64,000 nt of DNA from Virgibacillus proomii (GTDB lineage Bacteria > Bacillota > Bacilli > Bacillales > Amphibacillaceae): contig NZ_JAHLNO010000013.1 of the NCBI RefSeq assembly GCF_018916875.1, positions 1-64,000 on the forward strand. The letters are read 5' to 3'. Shown here piece by piece: positions 28,752 through 38,821 of this stretch. Both the position numbers and the translations under genes were made by a program. Under the pieces are notes generated by a model that did not search any database, was not told the DNA's origin, and saw only the letters and a program-made list of their open reading frames with translations. Within the stretch, counting starts at the first letter, position 1, and each line of letters begins with the position of its first letter.

Positions 28752-29183
28752 CTATTTAACAATTAACACTCGACATTGTGCACGTTGAACAATTTGATTA
28801 CTTACGCTTCCAAGAAAAAATCGTCCTACATTTCCTAGTCCGCGACTACCTAAAACAATTAAGTCAATTTTATTTTCTTTTGCATATTCGAGTAATTGGA
28901 CACTTGGATTACGGAATGAATAATCTACTAATACTTCTACCTTACAATTAATTCCCTCTTTATCAAATTCCTGTCTGATCCGTTCCATAATAGGGCGTAA
29001 GTTTTCAGCCATGTCACTCATAAAACTTCGTGCAAGTACTGCATTTGTAGTTGGACCAGCATGAGTAACTACTGTCACCGCATGTACATTTGCATTTGAA
29101 AATCTTGCTTGTTTTTTTGCTTCTCCAATGGCTTTTTTACTTAATTCTGACCCGTCGTAGGCTACTAGAATGTTCTCACCCAT
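28752..29183 (-). CDS. Universal stress protein (UspA family)
   Basis: The 143-residue, single-domain protein starts ILVAYDGSELSKKAI and ends with the ATP-binding loop LGSRGLGNVGRFFLGSVSNQIV followed by CRVLIVK, matching GxxG(9x)GS of ATP-binding Usp proteins. Such proteins form dimers and are linked to stress or starvation; no particular partner is visible. A GAGGGGGAGC ribosome site precedes the ATG. Confidence 0.93.
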   Translation of the reverse strand: MGENILVAYDGSELSKKAIGEAKKQARFSNANVHAVTVVTHAGPTTNAVLARSFMSDMAENLRPIMERIRQEFDKEGINCKVEVLVDYSFRNPSVQLLEYAKENKIDLIVLGSRGLGNVGRFFLGSVSNQIVQRAQCRVLIVK

Positions 29184-29713
29184 TATAGCTCCCCCTCTTA
29201 TCAGCTTGTATGTCTTAAAACTATCATAGCATAATTATTGAAAGCGTTTTATATCATTTGTAAAACGTCATAGATAATTCTTTTTTAAAAAGATAAGAAA
29301 ATTTTTCTGTTATTAAAATTGAACGTTCATCTACATCAAATTTCAGATGATGGCGTCTCCACTTCATAATGTGATAATTAGAGATACATATGGAGCTCTC
29401 GACGAATTTTTACGATTTATGGATAGATCTGTTTCAGATTTTAAATATTTTTTCTTCCTTTTCCCCATTTGAATTCAATTAACTTCATATAAGAAAAAGC
29501 TAAAAGTGCTCTGTTTACGGTGTACAAACTTGAAAGCTTCTAACGAGGTAAAAGTGTAATCACTTCCGTATTTCTTTCGCTATTTTAGTCTCTTTGATAG
29601 AATTTCATTATACAAGATGAGGAGTACGTCCTTTTAAAATAATACTTATATTCTTTTTAAGTGGTTTGGAATCATAAAGATACTTTTTTTACAATATGAA
29701 AAGAAGGGAATAC
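29184..29713. other. Intergenic stretch without recognisable feature
   Basis: About 530 bp of AT-rich sequence lies between the divergent usp and kinase-like genes. I see no ORF with a ribosome site, no strong hairpin and no member of the repeat families here. Confidence 0.5.
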
Positions 29714-30223
29714 ATGCATATGAAAAAAATAATGATTATTGGTATCCCTGGTGCAGGGAAGTCCACGTTAGCAAAACAATTAAATAAATTTCTACAAATT
29801 CCTGTTTACCACATGGATAAAATCTTTTGGAAATCAGGCTGGAAACAGATAAGTCGTAAAGAATTAATTGCTGAGACACAAAAAATTTTTAAAAAAGAAA
29901 CGTGGATCATAGATGGGAATTATAGTGCAACGATGGAGATGCGTATGAAAGAAGCTGACCCAATCATCTTTTTACATTACCGAACAATGACGTGCCTTTA
30001 TGGAATTATAAAGCGACGAATTACCTATCATAATAAAACAAGACCGGATTTAGGGACTGGATGCCGCGAAAAACTGGATTGGGAATTTTTTAATTATGTA
30101 AGAACTTTTAACAAGAAAAAAACATCTTATATTTACGAACTCCTATCAGCATACACTAGTAAGGATATCCTTATCTTTAGAAACAGAAAAGAACTTACAA
30201 ACTTCCTTAGAAAAATTGGCTAA
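29714..30223 (+). CDS. Small P-loop ATPase/kinase-like protein (topology-modulation type)
   Basis: The product is about 169 residues, resembling adenylate-kinase-like proteins often labelled DNA topology modulation or FlaR-like. The Walker A is IIGIPGAGKSTLAKQL, followed by HMDKIFWKSGWK, TWIIDGNYSATMEMRMKEAD and IFLHYRTMTCLYGIIKRRIT, the usual order. I chose ATG 29714, 5 nt after GAAGGG. The true substrate of this family is not known to me. It stands alone. Confidence 0.8.
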   Translation: MHMKKIMIIGIPGAGKSTLAKQLNKFLQIPVYHMDKIFWKSGWKQISRKELIAETQKIFKKETWIIDGNYSATMEMRMKEADPIIFLHYRTMTCLYGIIKRRITYHNKTRPDLGTGCREKLDWEFFNYVRTFNKKKTSYIYELLSAYTSKDILIFRNRKELTNFLRKIG

Positions 30224-30412
30224 CATTGCATCTGACACCTAGTTGTGCTTATAACATTTTTTTTGCTTGCGTTGCTTTAGATTTAGCATAAAAATTTCAT
30301 CTTTCTAAATGTATAAAAAAGTTATTTTTTTCCTCTATTCCAATTGATTCGGGTTTCGAATTAGTTTAAACTATCAAAAAGTAAATCTTTTTTAATAAAG
30401 AGGAGGAAAATA

Positions 30413-32419
30413 ATGAGAAGTTCCAAACGCGCTCTTACTACTACCGATATTACTAGATTAGAAGTGTTTAGTGATCCGCAGTTCACCCCAGATGGTACAG
30501 CATTTACGTTTACATCTACTACGATCAATGAGGAAAAAGAATACGAATCTCACCTTTTTTTCCAAAAGCTAAATGAGAAAGAAGCAAATCCATGGACATT
30601 TAATGCCAGCAAAAATAATCAACTGCGCTTTTCCCCAGATGGTAAAAGAGCTGTGTTTCAATCAACAAGAAGTGGCCTTTCCCAAATTTGGTTAATTCAT
30701 ATGGATGGCGGTGAACCAAAACAATTAACTACTTTTCACCGTGGTGCAACTAATCCGGTTTGGGCTCCAGACGGAAAACACATTTTCTTCTCTGCTTATT
30801 TAGCTCTTAATGACGATATTCATCATCAAAAAGAACCTACAAAAGAAGAAAAAAAAGAGGAACAGAAAACGAAACAACAAAAACCAATGATTGTTAATCG
30901 TTTAGATTATAAGTCTGATGCAAGAGGACTTCATGATCATACAAGGAAACAAATCATTATGATGAATGTGGATGAAGGAACATTGAAACAATTAACTAAC
31001 AATGGTGCAGACCATGAATTTCAAGATATTTCACCGGACGGCAACGCTATATTATTTACCGCTACCTTAAATGATGATGCTGACTACGAACTGACCAATG
31101 ACCTATACTGTCTCCATATTCAAACAGAGGAAAAAAAGAAACTAACAAATGGTGAAGGGATTTATTTCAAGGCATCGTTTTCCCCAGACGGAACGAAGAT
31201 TGCTTCGTTTGGTCATGAGTTTGCTTATAAAGGAGCTTCTCTGACAGAATTACATGTATTTGATTATGAAACAGCGAAAAGAAGATGGCTAAGCAAGGAT
31301 TGGGATATTCAGCTTGGTGATTCCATGATTGGGGACACCCGTCTTGGAGAATCAGAATCAGGCCCTGTGTGGAACGAAGATAGTACATGTATTTTTTTTA
31401 TTGCAACAAGCGAAGGCGCTACCGAACTTTATCAAGTTTCATTAGAGGGGAAGCGTCAAGTTCTTTATAAAAATGATAATCACGTCTTTGGTTTTGCATA
31501 CGATGGTTCTACAAAATCATTTCTTCTCGGAATAAGCAACCCAACCACTCCATGTGATTTTTATTTATTAAAAGAGGATGAAACTCTTATTCCTCTTACT
31601 AATAGTAATAAAGCATTACTGGATGAAGTTGAATTTCAAGAACCAGAAGTATTGAGTGTTAAAACAGAAGACGATTGGATAGTTCAAGGCTGGCTATTAC
31701 GTCCTTATGGATTTACGGAAGAAAAAAAATATCCGACGATTTTAGAAATTCACGGTGGTCCGCATGCCATGTATGGTCAAACTTTTTTCTTTGAAATGCA
31801 GCTGTTAGCAGCAAAAGGGTATGTCGTGCTATACACAAATCCACGAGGCAGCCATGGGTATGGGCAAAAATTTGTTAATGCATGTCGTGAAGATTATGGA
31901 AGCGGCGATTATCGGGACTTAATGGCAGCTGTCGATTATGCTGTTAAAAAATATAGTTTTATCGATGATCAACGTCTTGGTGTTACTGGTGGCAGTTACG
32001 GGGGATTTATGACAAATTGGATCATTGGTCATACCAATCGTTTCAAAGTAGCTGTTACACAACGTTCTATTTCTAATTGGCTTAGCTTTTATGGAGTAAG
32101 TGACATTGGTTACTTTTTTACAGAGTGGGAGCATGGAGTAAATTTATTAGATGATCCTGCTAAGCTTTGGGCATTGTCTCCATTAAAATATGCAGAAAAA
32201 ATAGAAACACCATTATTAATCTTGCATGGTGAATTAGATTATCGCTGTCCTATTGAGCAAGGCGAGCAGCTGTTTATCACGTTAAAGCATTTAAAGAAAG
32301 AAGTAGAATTTATTCGCTTCCCTAAAGCTAATCATGAGCTTAGCCGTAGTGGAAAGCCTTATATGCGGATCGAACGTTTGAATCATATTTGCAGATGGTT
32401 TGAAAAATATCTCGCATAG
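30413..32419 (+). CDS. S9-family prolyl oligopeptidase / acylaminoacyl peptidase (YuxL-like)
   Basis: The 668-residue protein has an N-terminal beta-propeller (repeated SPDGxxIxF motifs) and a C-terminal alpha/beta-hydrolase domain. The catalytic Ser is in TGGSYGGFMTNW, Asp in HGELDYRCPIEQ and His in KANHELSRSG; HGGPHAMYGQTFFFE supplies the oxyanion region. No signal peptide, so it acts in the cytoplasm on short or N-blocked peptides. The start follows GAGGAGG. It is a single-gene unit ended by the terminator at 32580. Confidence 0.92.
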   Translation: MRSSKRALTTTDITRLEVFSDPQFTPDGTAFTFTSTTINEEKEYESHLFFQKLNEKEANPWTFNASKNNQLRFSPDGKRAVFQSTRSGLSQIWLIHMDGGEPKQLTTFHRGATNPVWAPDGKHIFFSAYLALNDDIHHQKEPTKEEKKEEQKTKQQKPMIVNRLDYKSDARGLHDHTRKQIIMMNVDEGTLKQLTNNGADHEFQDISPDGNAILFTATLNDDADYELTNDLYCLHIQTEEKKKLTNGEGIYFKASFSPDGTKIASFGHEFAYKGASLTELHVFDYETAKRRWLSKDWDIQLGDSMIGDTRLGESESGPVWNEDSTCIFFIATSEGATELYQVSLEGKRQVLYKNDNHVFGFAYDGSTKSFLLGISNPTTPCDFYLLKEDETLIPLTNSNKALLDEVEFQEPEVLSVKTEDDWIVQGWLLRPYGFTEEKKYPTILEIHGGPHAMYGQTFFFEMQLLAAKGYVVLYTNPRGSHGYGQKFVNACREDYGSGDYRDLMAAVDYAVKKYSFIDDQRLGVTGGSYGGFMTNWIIGHTNRFKVAVTQRSISNWLSFYGVSDIGYFFTEWEHGVNLLDDPAKLWALSPLKYAEKIETPLLILHGELDYRCPIEQGEQLFITLKHLKKEVEFIRFPKANHELSRSGKPYMRIERLNHICRWFEKYLA

Positions 32420-32579
32420 AGTTCGTTCAAAAGTTGGTTAAGATGATTCCACCATTCTATTATGTTTTTCCCTTGTTATATATGTTTTTACACCACCATT
32501 TTCAAACCGAATTCAAATAAGAACAATAAAAAGAGAGAGCCTAAAGAGTTCAATTTTAACTGATTAGCACCTAAATTAT

Positions 32580-32618
32580 CCCCAAGAGTGCTGATTGACA
32601 ACATTCTTGGGGAGTTTT
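32580..32618 (+). terminator. Terminator after the S9 peptidase gene
   Basis: CCCCAAGA and TCTTGGGG pair, with weaker pairs inside, and GAGTTTTTC follows on the plus strand. It sits between two convergent units (peptidase and carB). Confidence 0.65.
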
Positions 32619-32672
32619 TCACCTTTGAAATATCTCTTTTCGGGTAGCTCCTTTTGACTGAAATCCATTTTA

Positions 32673-35600
32673 TTAGTAAACAGTTGGATTTTGATTTATA
32701 GCATGATAATCTTGTAATGCCATTACTGTCGTTTCTGTTAGAAATCGGTTTTTATTTTGAATTACAAGCCATTCAAATGTTTCCAGGTTTGTAAAACAAG
32801 GGATCTGATGACGAATTGCCCATTCTCTCAGATAAAAGCCAAACTTATTTGGTTCTCTTCCCTGTTCAGGAAGATTTAAAATGAGATCGGGTTTCTTTTC
32901 ATTTCGTAACTTTTCCAACTCACTCCGTTGTTTTTTTATGGCTTCTACCGGAATTCCGTTCTCTTGCAAATAAGTAGCTGTTCCTTCTGTAGCCAACACA
33001 GATGCACCAGCCTCTCTACATGCGTAGATCATTTTAAGGCTATGTGCTTTCATTCGGTCTGCTATAGATACGAAGATAGTTAGTGCTTGTTTATCCGGAA
33101 ATTGATTAACATAAAACGGGAACAGTTTGCTAAAGGCCTGCTGTTTGTTTTTAGATATAGCGATAATTTCTCCAGTCGATTTCATCTCCGGCCCCAATAA
33201 ATGATCGACTCCTTTTAGCTTTGCTGCTGAAAATACTGGTGATTTTATTGTTATAAAAGGTGGCTCCATACATAAACCTAATTGATTAGCTAGATCTGTT
33301 AACTTCTTCCCTAACTGCACCTGTACAGCCCATTCTACCATAGGAATATCGGTTACTTTACTCAAGATGGGCACGGTACGAGAAGAACGCGGGTTGACCT
33401 CTAATACATAAACTTTGCCAGCATGAAGGATGAATTGAATATTCATCATACCGATAATTGGTACCGTCTGGGCAATTTTACGAGTAATAGCAGTAATTTG
33501 CTGCTTTTCTGACGAGCGAAGTGACATTGGTGGAAATACGGCCAAACTGTCACCAGAATGGACTCCTGCTCTTTCTACATGCTCAACGATGCCTGGAATA
33601 ACAATATCTGTGCCATCACTAATAACATCAACTTCACACTCTTTTCCCGGAAGGTAGGGATCGATTAATAACGGCCAGCAGCGGTCATGTGTATCTTCTT
33701 TAATTCTATTAACATACTGCTCTAATTCTGCATGATTATAGCAAATAAACATCGACTGCCCACCAATTACATACGATGGGCGAATTAATACAGGAAATCC
33801 GAGCTCTTTTGTTGACTCCGTTAACTGCTGTTTGTTTTGTACGATACTGCCTTTCATATGCAAAATGGAGCATTCGTCTAATAGTTGATAAAATTGCTCC
33901 CGGTCCTCCATTTGATCAATATGCTTGGGAGCTGTTCCTAATATAGGAATGCCAGCTTCTTCTAATGCGTTTGCTAAATTAACTGCCGTTTGTCCCCCAA
34001 ACTGAACAAGCACACCGTCTACTCTTTCTTTTTCAATTACACGGGTTACATCCTCAAATTCAAGTGGCTCGAAATAGAGTTTATCCGCAACGGAATAATC
34101 GGTACTTACTGTTTCTGGGTTATTATTAATCACAATAGCTTCATAACCTAGTTTTTTCACTGCTAACACAGCATGGACAGAACAGTAATCAAATTCTACC
34201 CCTTGCCCGATTCGAATTGGTCCAGAGCCAAGTATTAAAATTTTTTTGCGATTATTTCTAACTTTTACTTCATCATGTCCATGCCAAGTAGAATAGTAGT
34301 ATGGAGTAATCGCGTTGAATTCTCCAGCACATGTATCGACCAATTTATATGCTGGTTTTATTTGCAAATCGTTCAATCGTTTTCTTACCAATTCAGGCTT
34401 TGTGTTCATCAACTTAGCAAGGTGTCGATCACTTAAATTAAATCGCTTCGCTTGCAACAGTAACGACTTAGATATACGGAAAATAGAATGTTTTTTCAAT
34501 TCATTTTCTAAAACTAAAATTCGCTCTATTTTTGTTAAAAACCAGGTATCTATGTGAGTAATAGCATGTAAAGCTTTTACACTGTAACCACGTTGCATAG
34601 CTTCAGTAATTGCAAACAGCCATAAATCATTCGGCTCTTGTATCAAACATTGTAATTCTGCATCTGATTTTTTCTTTAGACTTGATAAATGTAAACTATC
34701 AACATTCATTTCTAGGGAGCGAATTGCTTTTTGCAGCGCACCTTCAAATGTGCGATCAATCGCCATTACTTCTCCGGTTGCCTTCATTTGCGTTCCCAAT
34801 GTACGATCTGCTTCCGTAAACTTATCAAAAGCAAATCGCGGCAATTTGACAGTGACATAATCAAGTGCCGGTTCAAATGACGCATACGTATTTCCGGTGA
34901 TCGGATTTGCGATTTCATCTAAGTGATAACCAATAGCGCATTTCGTAGCAATACGAGCGATTGGATAACCTGTCGCTTTTGAGGCAAGCGCAGACGAACG
35001 GCTAACTCGCGGATTAACTTCAATGATATAATAATGATTCGAATTTGGATCCAAAGCAAATTGAATATTACATCCGCCAACAACTTTTAATGCTCGAATG
35101 ACCTTTAATGATGCAGAACGAAGCATTTGATATTGTGTATCAGATAAAGTTTGTGAAGGAGCAGTCACGGTGGAATCCCCTGTGTGCACACCAACCGGAT
35201 CCATATTCTCCATATTACAAATAATGATGCACGTATCATTTTCATCTCGCATCACTTCATATTCTATCTCTTTCCAGCCCTTAATACTTTTTTCTACAAG
35301 CACTTGATGAATGGGGCTTAACTCTAAAGCTGATGGTAACTGCTCTAAAAGCTCTGCTTCATTATCGGCAAACCCTCCACCCTCTCCGCCTAATGTATAT
35401 GCTGGGCGTAATATAACAGGAAATCCGGTTTGCTTTGCAAATGAGAGTCCTGCATCCAATGTTTTGACAACCTTTGATTGGCAAACAGGTTCATTAATAT
35501 CATGCATTAACTGCCGAAATTGCTCTCTATTTTCTCCTTTTTGAATTGAGTCTACGGAAGTCCCCAACACCTTTACTTGATGTTTTTTAAGTATTCCCCT

Positions 35601-35906
35601 CTTGTGAAGAGCAATGGTTAAATTTAATCCTGTTTGTCCCCCCAAAGTACCAATTAAACCATCCGGCTGTTCACCAGCAATAATTGCCTCGACATTTTCC
35701 ACAGTCAATGGCTCCATATATACTCTATCGGCAATACGCTTATCGGTCATCATCGTTGCCGGGTTATTGTTAATTAAAATAACTTCAATCCCTTCCTCTT
35801 TAAGAGCTAAACAGGCCTGCGTGCCGGCATAATCAAATTCCGCTGCTTGACCGATAACAATTGGTCCCGAGCCAATAACAAGTACTTTATTTAATGTTTT
35901 GCGCAT
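32673..35906 (-). CDS. carB: Carbamoyl-phosphate synthase, large subunit
   Basis: The large subunit makes carbamoyl phosphate from ammonia, bicarbonate and two ATP. The 1077-residue product contains two ATP-grasp halves with matching starts (VLVIGSGPIVIGQAAEFDYAG and ILILGSGPIRIGQGVEFDYCS) and a C-terminal MGS-like regulatory domain (LATEGTATYLQENGIPVEAI). ATG 35906 lies inside the end of carA (20-bp overlap). No pyrimidine or arginine genes adjoin; in related Bacillaceae a stand-alone carAB pair is usually the arginine-linked copy, which would fit but is not proven. Confidence 0.95.
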   Translation of the reverse strand: MRKTLNKVLVIGSGPIVIGQAAEFDYAGTQACLALKEEGIEVILINNNPATMMTDKRIADRVYMEPLTVENVEAIIAGEQPDGLIGTLGGQTGLNLTIALHKRGILKKHQVKVLGTSVDSIQKGENREQFRQLMHDINEPVCQSKVVKTLDAGLSFAKQTGFPVILRPAYTLGGEGGGFADNEAELLEQLPSALELSPIHQVLVEKSIKGWKEIEYEVMRDENDTCIIICNMENMDPVGVHTGDSTVTAPSQTLSDTQYQMLRSASLKVIRALKVVGGCNIQFALDPNSNHYYIIEVNPRVSRSSALASKATGYPIARIATKCAIGYHLDEIANPITGNTYASFEPALDYVTVKLPRFAFDKFTEADRTLGTQMKATGEVMAIDRTFEGALQKAIRSLEMNVDSLHLSSLKKKSDAELQCLIQEPNDLWLFAITEAMQRGYSVKALHAITHIDTWFLTKIERILVLENELKKHSIFRISKSLLLQAKRFNLSDRHLAKLMNTKPELVRKRLNDLQIKPAYKLVDTCAGEFNAITPYYYSTWHGHDEVKVRNNRKKILILGSGPIRIGQGVEFDYCSVHAVLAVKKLGYEAIVINNNPETVSTDYSVADKLYFEPLEFEDVTRVIEKERVDGVLVQFGGQTAVNLANALEEAGIPILGTAPKHIDQMEDREQFYQLLDECSILHMKGSIVQNKQQLTESTKELGFPVLIRPSYVIGGQSMFICYNHAELEQYVNRIKEDTHDRCWPLLIDPYLPGKECEVDVISDGTDIVIPGIVEHVERAGVHSGDSLAVFPPMSLRSSEKQQITAITRKIAQTVPIIGMMNIQFILHAGKVYVLEVNPRSSRTVPILSKVTDIPMVEWAVQVQLGKKLTDLANQLGLCMEPPFITIKSPVFSAAKLKGVDHLLGPEMKSTGEIIAISKNKQQAFSKLFPFYVNQFPDKQALTIFVSIADRMKAHSLKMIYACREAGASVLATEGTATYLQENGIPVEAIKKQRSELEKLRNEKKPDLILNLPEQGREPNKFGFYLREWAIRHQIPCFTNLETFEWLVIQNKNRFLTETTVMALQDYHAINQNPTVY

Positions 35907-36981
35907 CAGCGATTCCCCCCAGATATCTTACCTGTTCCACAAATTCTGTCATCATATATGCAGTATCACCCGGACCAGGGTGAGCCTCTGGATGAAATTG
36001 GACTGTGGTAACCGGCAACAATCGGTGCCTCATTCCTTCGATCGTTCCATCATTAACATTTTGAAAAAGCGGTAGAAATATCGTAGGATCGACACTGTCT
36101 TTTCTTACTACATAGCCATGATTCTGTGATGTTATTTTCACCTTTCCCGTTAGTAAATCTTTTACCGGATAATTGGAACCACGATGTCCAAATGGCAGTT
36201 TTTCTGTATCCGCTCCATACGCTAAAGCAATTAATTGATGACCTAAACAAATTCCTAGTGTTGGATAGTTTTCCGTTAACTTTTTTACAACTGGAAAGTA
36301 TAGCTGTAATTCTTTCGGGTTGCCAGGACCGTTACTAATAATAATTCCATCTGGATTTAGTGCTTGAATCGTTGCAAATTTTTCACTAAAAGGCATAATC
36401 GTTACTTTACAATGATGGTTTAATAATGCCTCTACAATAGATTTTTTATAACCAAAATCTAGGACAACAATATGACAATCTCCCTTTCCGAGCTGAATTG
36501 GCTGCTTAACACTTACTTTTTGTACTAGATGTTTCGTATTAGGTACCGAAAATGAATATTTATAATCTGGAAAGGCTTTTTCCAATACAATTCTCCCTTT
36601 TACCGTGCGCTGCTTTCTTATCACAGTAACAAGCGCTCGTGTATCTACATTTTTTAACCCTGAAATACGATTCCGCTTCAACTCTTCAGATAACGTTGTT
36701 TTCGCCTGAAAATGACTGGGATCATCACATAGATCATTGATAATAACACCTGCAATTTGAAGGTGATCACTTTCTATATCAATGGAATTCATTCCGTAGT
36801 TCCCTACAATTGGATATGTCAAGGTAACGATTTGTCCAGCATAAGAAGGATCTGTTAATATTTCTTGGTAACCCGTCATGCTTGTATTAAAAACAACTTC
36901 ACCAGTTTCTTCACTTTCATAGCCCAGCCAATCTCCTGTGAATACTTCTCCTGTTTCTAACACCAGTTGCCCCTTCGTCAT
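35887..36981 (-). CDS. carA: Carbamoyl-phosphate synthase, small (glutaminase) subunit
   Basis: This class I amidotransferase hydrolyses glutamine and passes ammonia to CarB. In 364 residues, the N-terminal CarA domain (VFNTSMTGYQEILTDPSYAG) is followed by the glutaminase with nucleophile Cys in LGICLGHQLIALAYG and the His/Glu pair in VQFHPEAHPGPGDT. ATG 36981 follows GGTGGAGGAG. The upstream 140 bp hold AT-rich TGAAT/ATTCA-like half sites that could be ArgR boxes, but none matches well enough to call. Confidence 0.95.
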   Translation of the reverse strand: MTKGQLVLETGEVFTGDWLGYESEETGEVVFNTSMTGYQEILTDPSYAGQIVTLTYPIVGNYGMNSIDIESDHLQIAGVIINDLCDDPSHFQAKTTLSEELKRNRISGLKNVDTRALVTVIRKQRTVKGRIVLEKAFPDYKYSFSVPNTKHLVQKVSVKQPIQLGKGDCHIVVLDFGYKKSIVEALLNHHCKVTIMPFSEKFATIQALNPDGIIISNGPGNPKELQLYFPVVKKLTENYPTLGICLGHQLIALAYGADTEKLPFGHRGSNYPVKDLLTGKVKITSQNHGYVVRKDSVDPTIFLPLFQNVNDGTIEGMRHRLLPVTTVQFHPEAHPGPGDTAYMMTEFVEQVRYLGGIADAQNIK

Positions 36982-37197
36982 TCTCCTCCACCTCTTCGAT
37001 TCGAATTGTAATTATTCATTATTATAGTAATACTTCATTGTATATTCAAGTATATTTATAAATTTTAATTAATATTTATGCATTCTTATAATTACTTTTT
37101 GTAATTATTAGTCAGGTGGGTTGAGATATTGTTTAACATTTATTTTCTGTTATCATTTGTATTTGAGTAGCTTATTTACAAGTGAAATTCTATTTTC

Positions 37198-37226
37198 TTG
37201 ACAAAAATATTTTTTTGTGCTATAAT
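37198..37226 (+). promoter_or_regulatory. Perfect SigmaA promoter of the methyltransferase gene
   Basis: TTGACA (37198-37203) and TATAAT (37221-37226) are exactly 17 bp apart. Transcription would start near 37233, giving a leader of about 75 nt that contains the hairpin at 37252-37283. Confidence 0.85.
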
Positions 37227-37251
37227 TTACATTTATATTAACTGGGTATAT

Positions 37252-37287
37252 AATAAGATTCTCCTGGCCAGGGGAATCTTATTTTTT
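37252..37287 (+). terminator. Terminator-like hairpin in the methyltransferase leader
   Basis: AATAAGATTCTCCT and AGGGGAATCTTATT pair over 14 bp with one G-U around a GGCC loop, and TTTT follows. It lies between the promoter and the ribosome site (AGGAGG), so readthrough must be regulated or partial. No aptamer is visible. Confidence 0.75.
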
Positions 37288-37306
37288 ATATAGGAGGAAA
37301 TTATGG

Positions 37307-38379
37307 ATGGAAAATAACAAAGCAAGCATAACTTCCTTAGTATCCGCCTTTAGCCGAGCATACCATAGTAAATATGACTCCAATAAAGTGAAACTTCATT
37401 CAGTAGGAGTTTTCTTCTATCTCCTACTGAATGTTAGTTGAACGAATCGGGCATTTAGGTGCCGTTTTCTCCCACTTAGACCCTTTGGTATCAACTCAGG
37501 TCTTGAAGTGGGAGTCTTACGGCACCTTACATGCGGGATAAAATCTTTGATGATTTTATTGCAAAGGATTTAATAACTCCAAGAGAGTTTACCGAAATAT
37601 CTAATCATATGATTCGAGGAATTTCCTTCTTTAACCCGGAAGTTGCAAACAGATTTCATGATCAACCTGATAAAATTTTAAAATGGATTACACAAGTTCA
37701 GCTTTCTCCAACTCCTTTAGCACGAGCTGCTTATTGCGAAGATAAATTGGCTCATGAAATTTTGTTAGGTGTGAGACAGTATGTTATTTTAGGAGCTGGA
37801 TTAGATACGTTTTGTTTTCGACATCCAGAATTAAAAGACAGCTTAGAGATATTTGAGATAGATCATCCAGATACACACAACTTTAAACAGAAAAGATTAG
37901 CTAATGTTAATTATCCAATTCCAAGCAATCTTCGTTTTGTTTCTATGGATTTCATCAAAGAATTTTCTGTTCAACGTATGGTTGAAGGAGGTTTTATACC
38001 TAGCAAAAAAACTTTTTTTAGCTTTTTAGGTGTTTCCTATTATTTAACGAAACAAGAAAATGTCACTTTATTGAATAAACTATTTGCCAGGGTCCCATCA
38101 GGAAGTTCTCTTGTTTTTGATTATGCAGATGATCGTCTTTTTGAAGAAAAAGGAATGTATAATCGTGTTCAAAATATGGTCCGAATGGCCTCTGCTGGTG
38201 GTGAGCCTATGAAATCATGTTATACTTACGATGAAATGGAGAAAATGTTAGAAAAAGCGGATTTACTCATCTATGAGCATTTATCGCCTCTTGCTATTCA
38301 AAAGCAATTTTTTCGTCATCGTACAGACTATTTATCCGCATTTGAAACGATCCATTACATTCATGCTGTAAAAAAATAA
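37307..38379 (+). pseudogene. Class I SAM-dependent methyltransferase (leucine carboxyl methyltransferase-like), split by an ATAAA element
   Basis: The gene starts at ATG 37307 after AGGAGG and encodes MENNKASITSLVSAFSRAYH SKYDSNK (27 codons, ending exactly with the ATAAA at 37383-37387). A 150-bp element then interrupts it. After the second ATAAA the frame resumes as IFDDFIAKDLITPREFTEIS to the stop at 38379. Removing 155 bp gives one intact 305-residue frame. The SAM-binding site is YVILGAGLDTFCFRHPE; IFEIDHPDT and DYADDRLFEE follow, as in the TIGR00027/PPM1-like family. An ATG within the element (37531) is in frame but has no ribosome site. Substrate unknown. Confidence 0.88.
37383..37542 (+). 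repeat. ATAAA element, copy 3, inserted in a coding sequence
   Basis: The element proper is 37388-37537 (150 bp), flanked by ATAAA at 37383-37387 and 37538-37542. It is the short form without the 28-nt module. This copy shows directly that the element moves: the host frame is restored when the element and one ATAAA are removed, so the ATAAA pair is a target duplication or duplicated site. Confidence 0.92.
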
Positions 38380-38416
38380 TTTTCGGTATATACGTTTCTA
38401 AGCTAAATTAGGAAAA

Positions 38417-38707
38417 GAGGCTGGGACATAACTAAAACAGCTGATTAAAAAACGAACAATAAATCGTCCTTGTATATACGCAAGTTTTTAGCGTAGTCAA
38501 CATATGTAGACTTCTCTCGGGAATAGCTCGAGCTGAAGATCCCGCAGGAAAGCGATCTTTGCTTTCCGAGGAAGCTGAGGCCGTGCCCGCGGAAAGTGAA
38601 ATAGTTTGACGTAGCGATGATAGGAATTTTTTTAACACAAACAAACCGAACAATTATAAATGAATTGTTCGGTTTTTGATATTTAGTATTTACTTATGTC
38701 CCAGCCT
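38417..38707. repeat. Composite inverted-repeat element with GAGGCTGGGACATAA ends
   Basis: GAGGCTGGGACATAA and TTATGTCCCAGCCTC form a perfect 15-bp terminal inverted repeat. A second layer pairs CGAACAAT with ATTGTTCG near the right end. Inside (about 38520-38610) is a GC-rich sequence (GATCCCGCAGGAAAGCGA... GAGGAAGCTGAGGCC GTG...CGGAAAG) like a known Bacillaceae interspersed repeat. No ORF. Unlike the ATAAA elements the ends are mutually inverted. Confidence 0.75.
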
Positions 38708-38821
38708 CGTTCAACAATATCTATATGCGTTATGAAAGATAATTGTTAATTTTCCTCTTGCCTTTCATAACGTAAAGTAAGAACTCTCCTTTAGTCCGTA
38801 TCTAAGTTATCCAATTCATAG

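Noticed and set aside
36982..37130. ArgR boxes before carA
   Set aside because: Several TGAAT and ATTCA-like half sites occur, but in such AT-rich DNA none forms a convincing full box.
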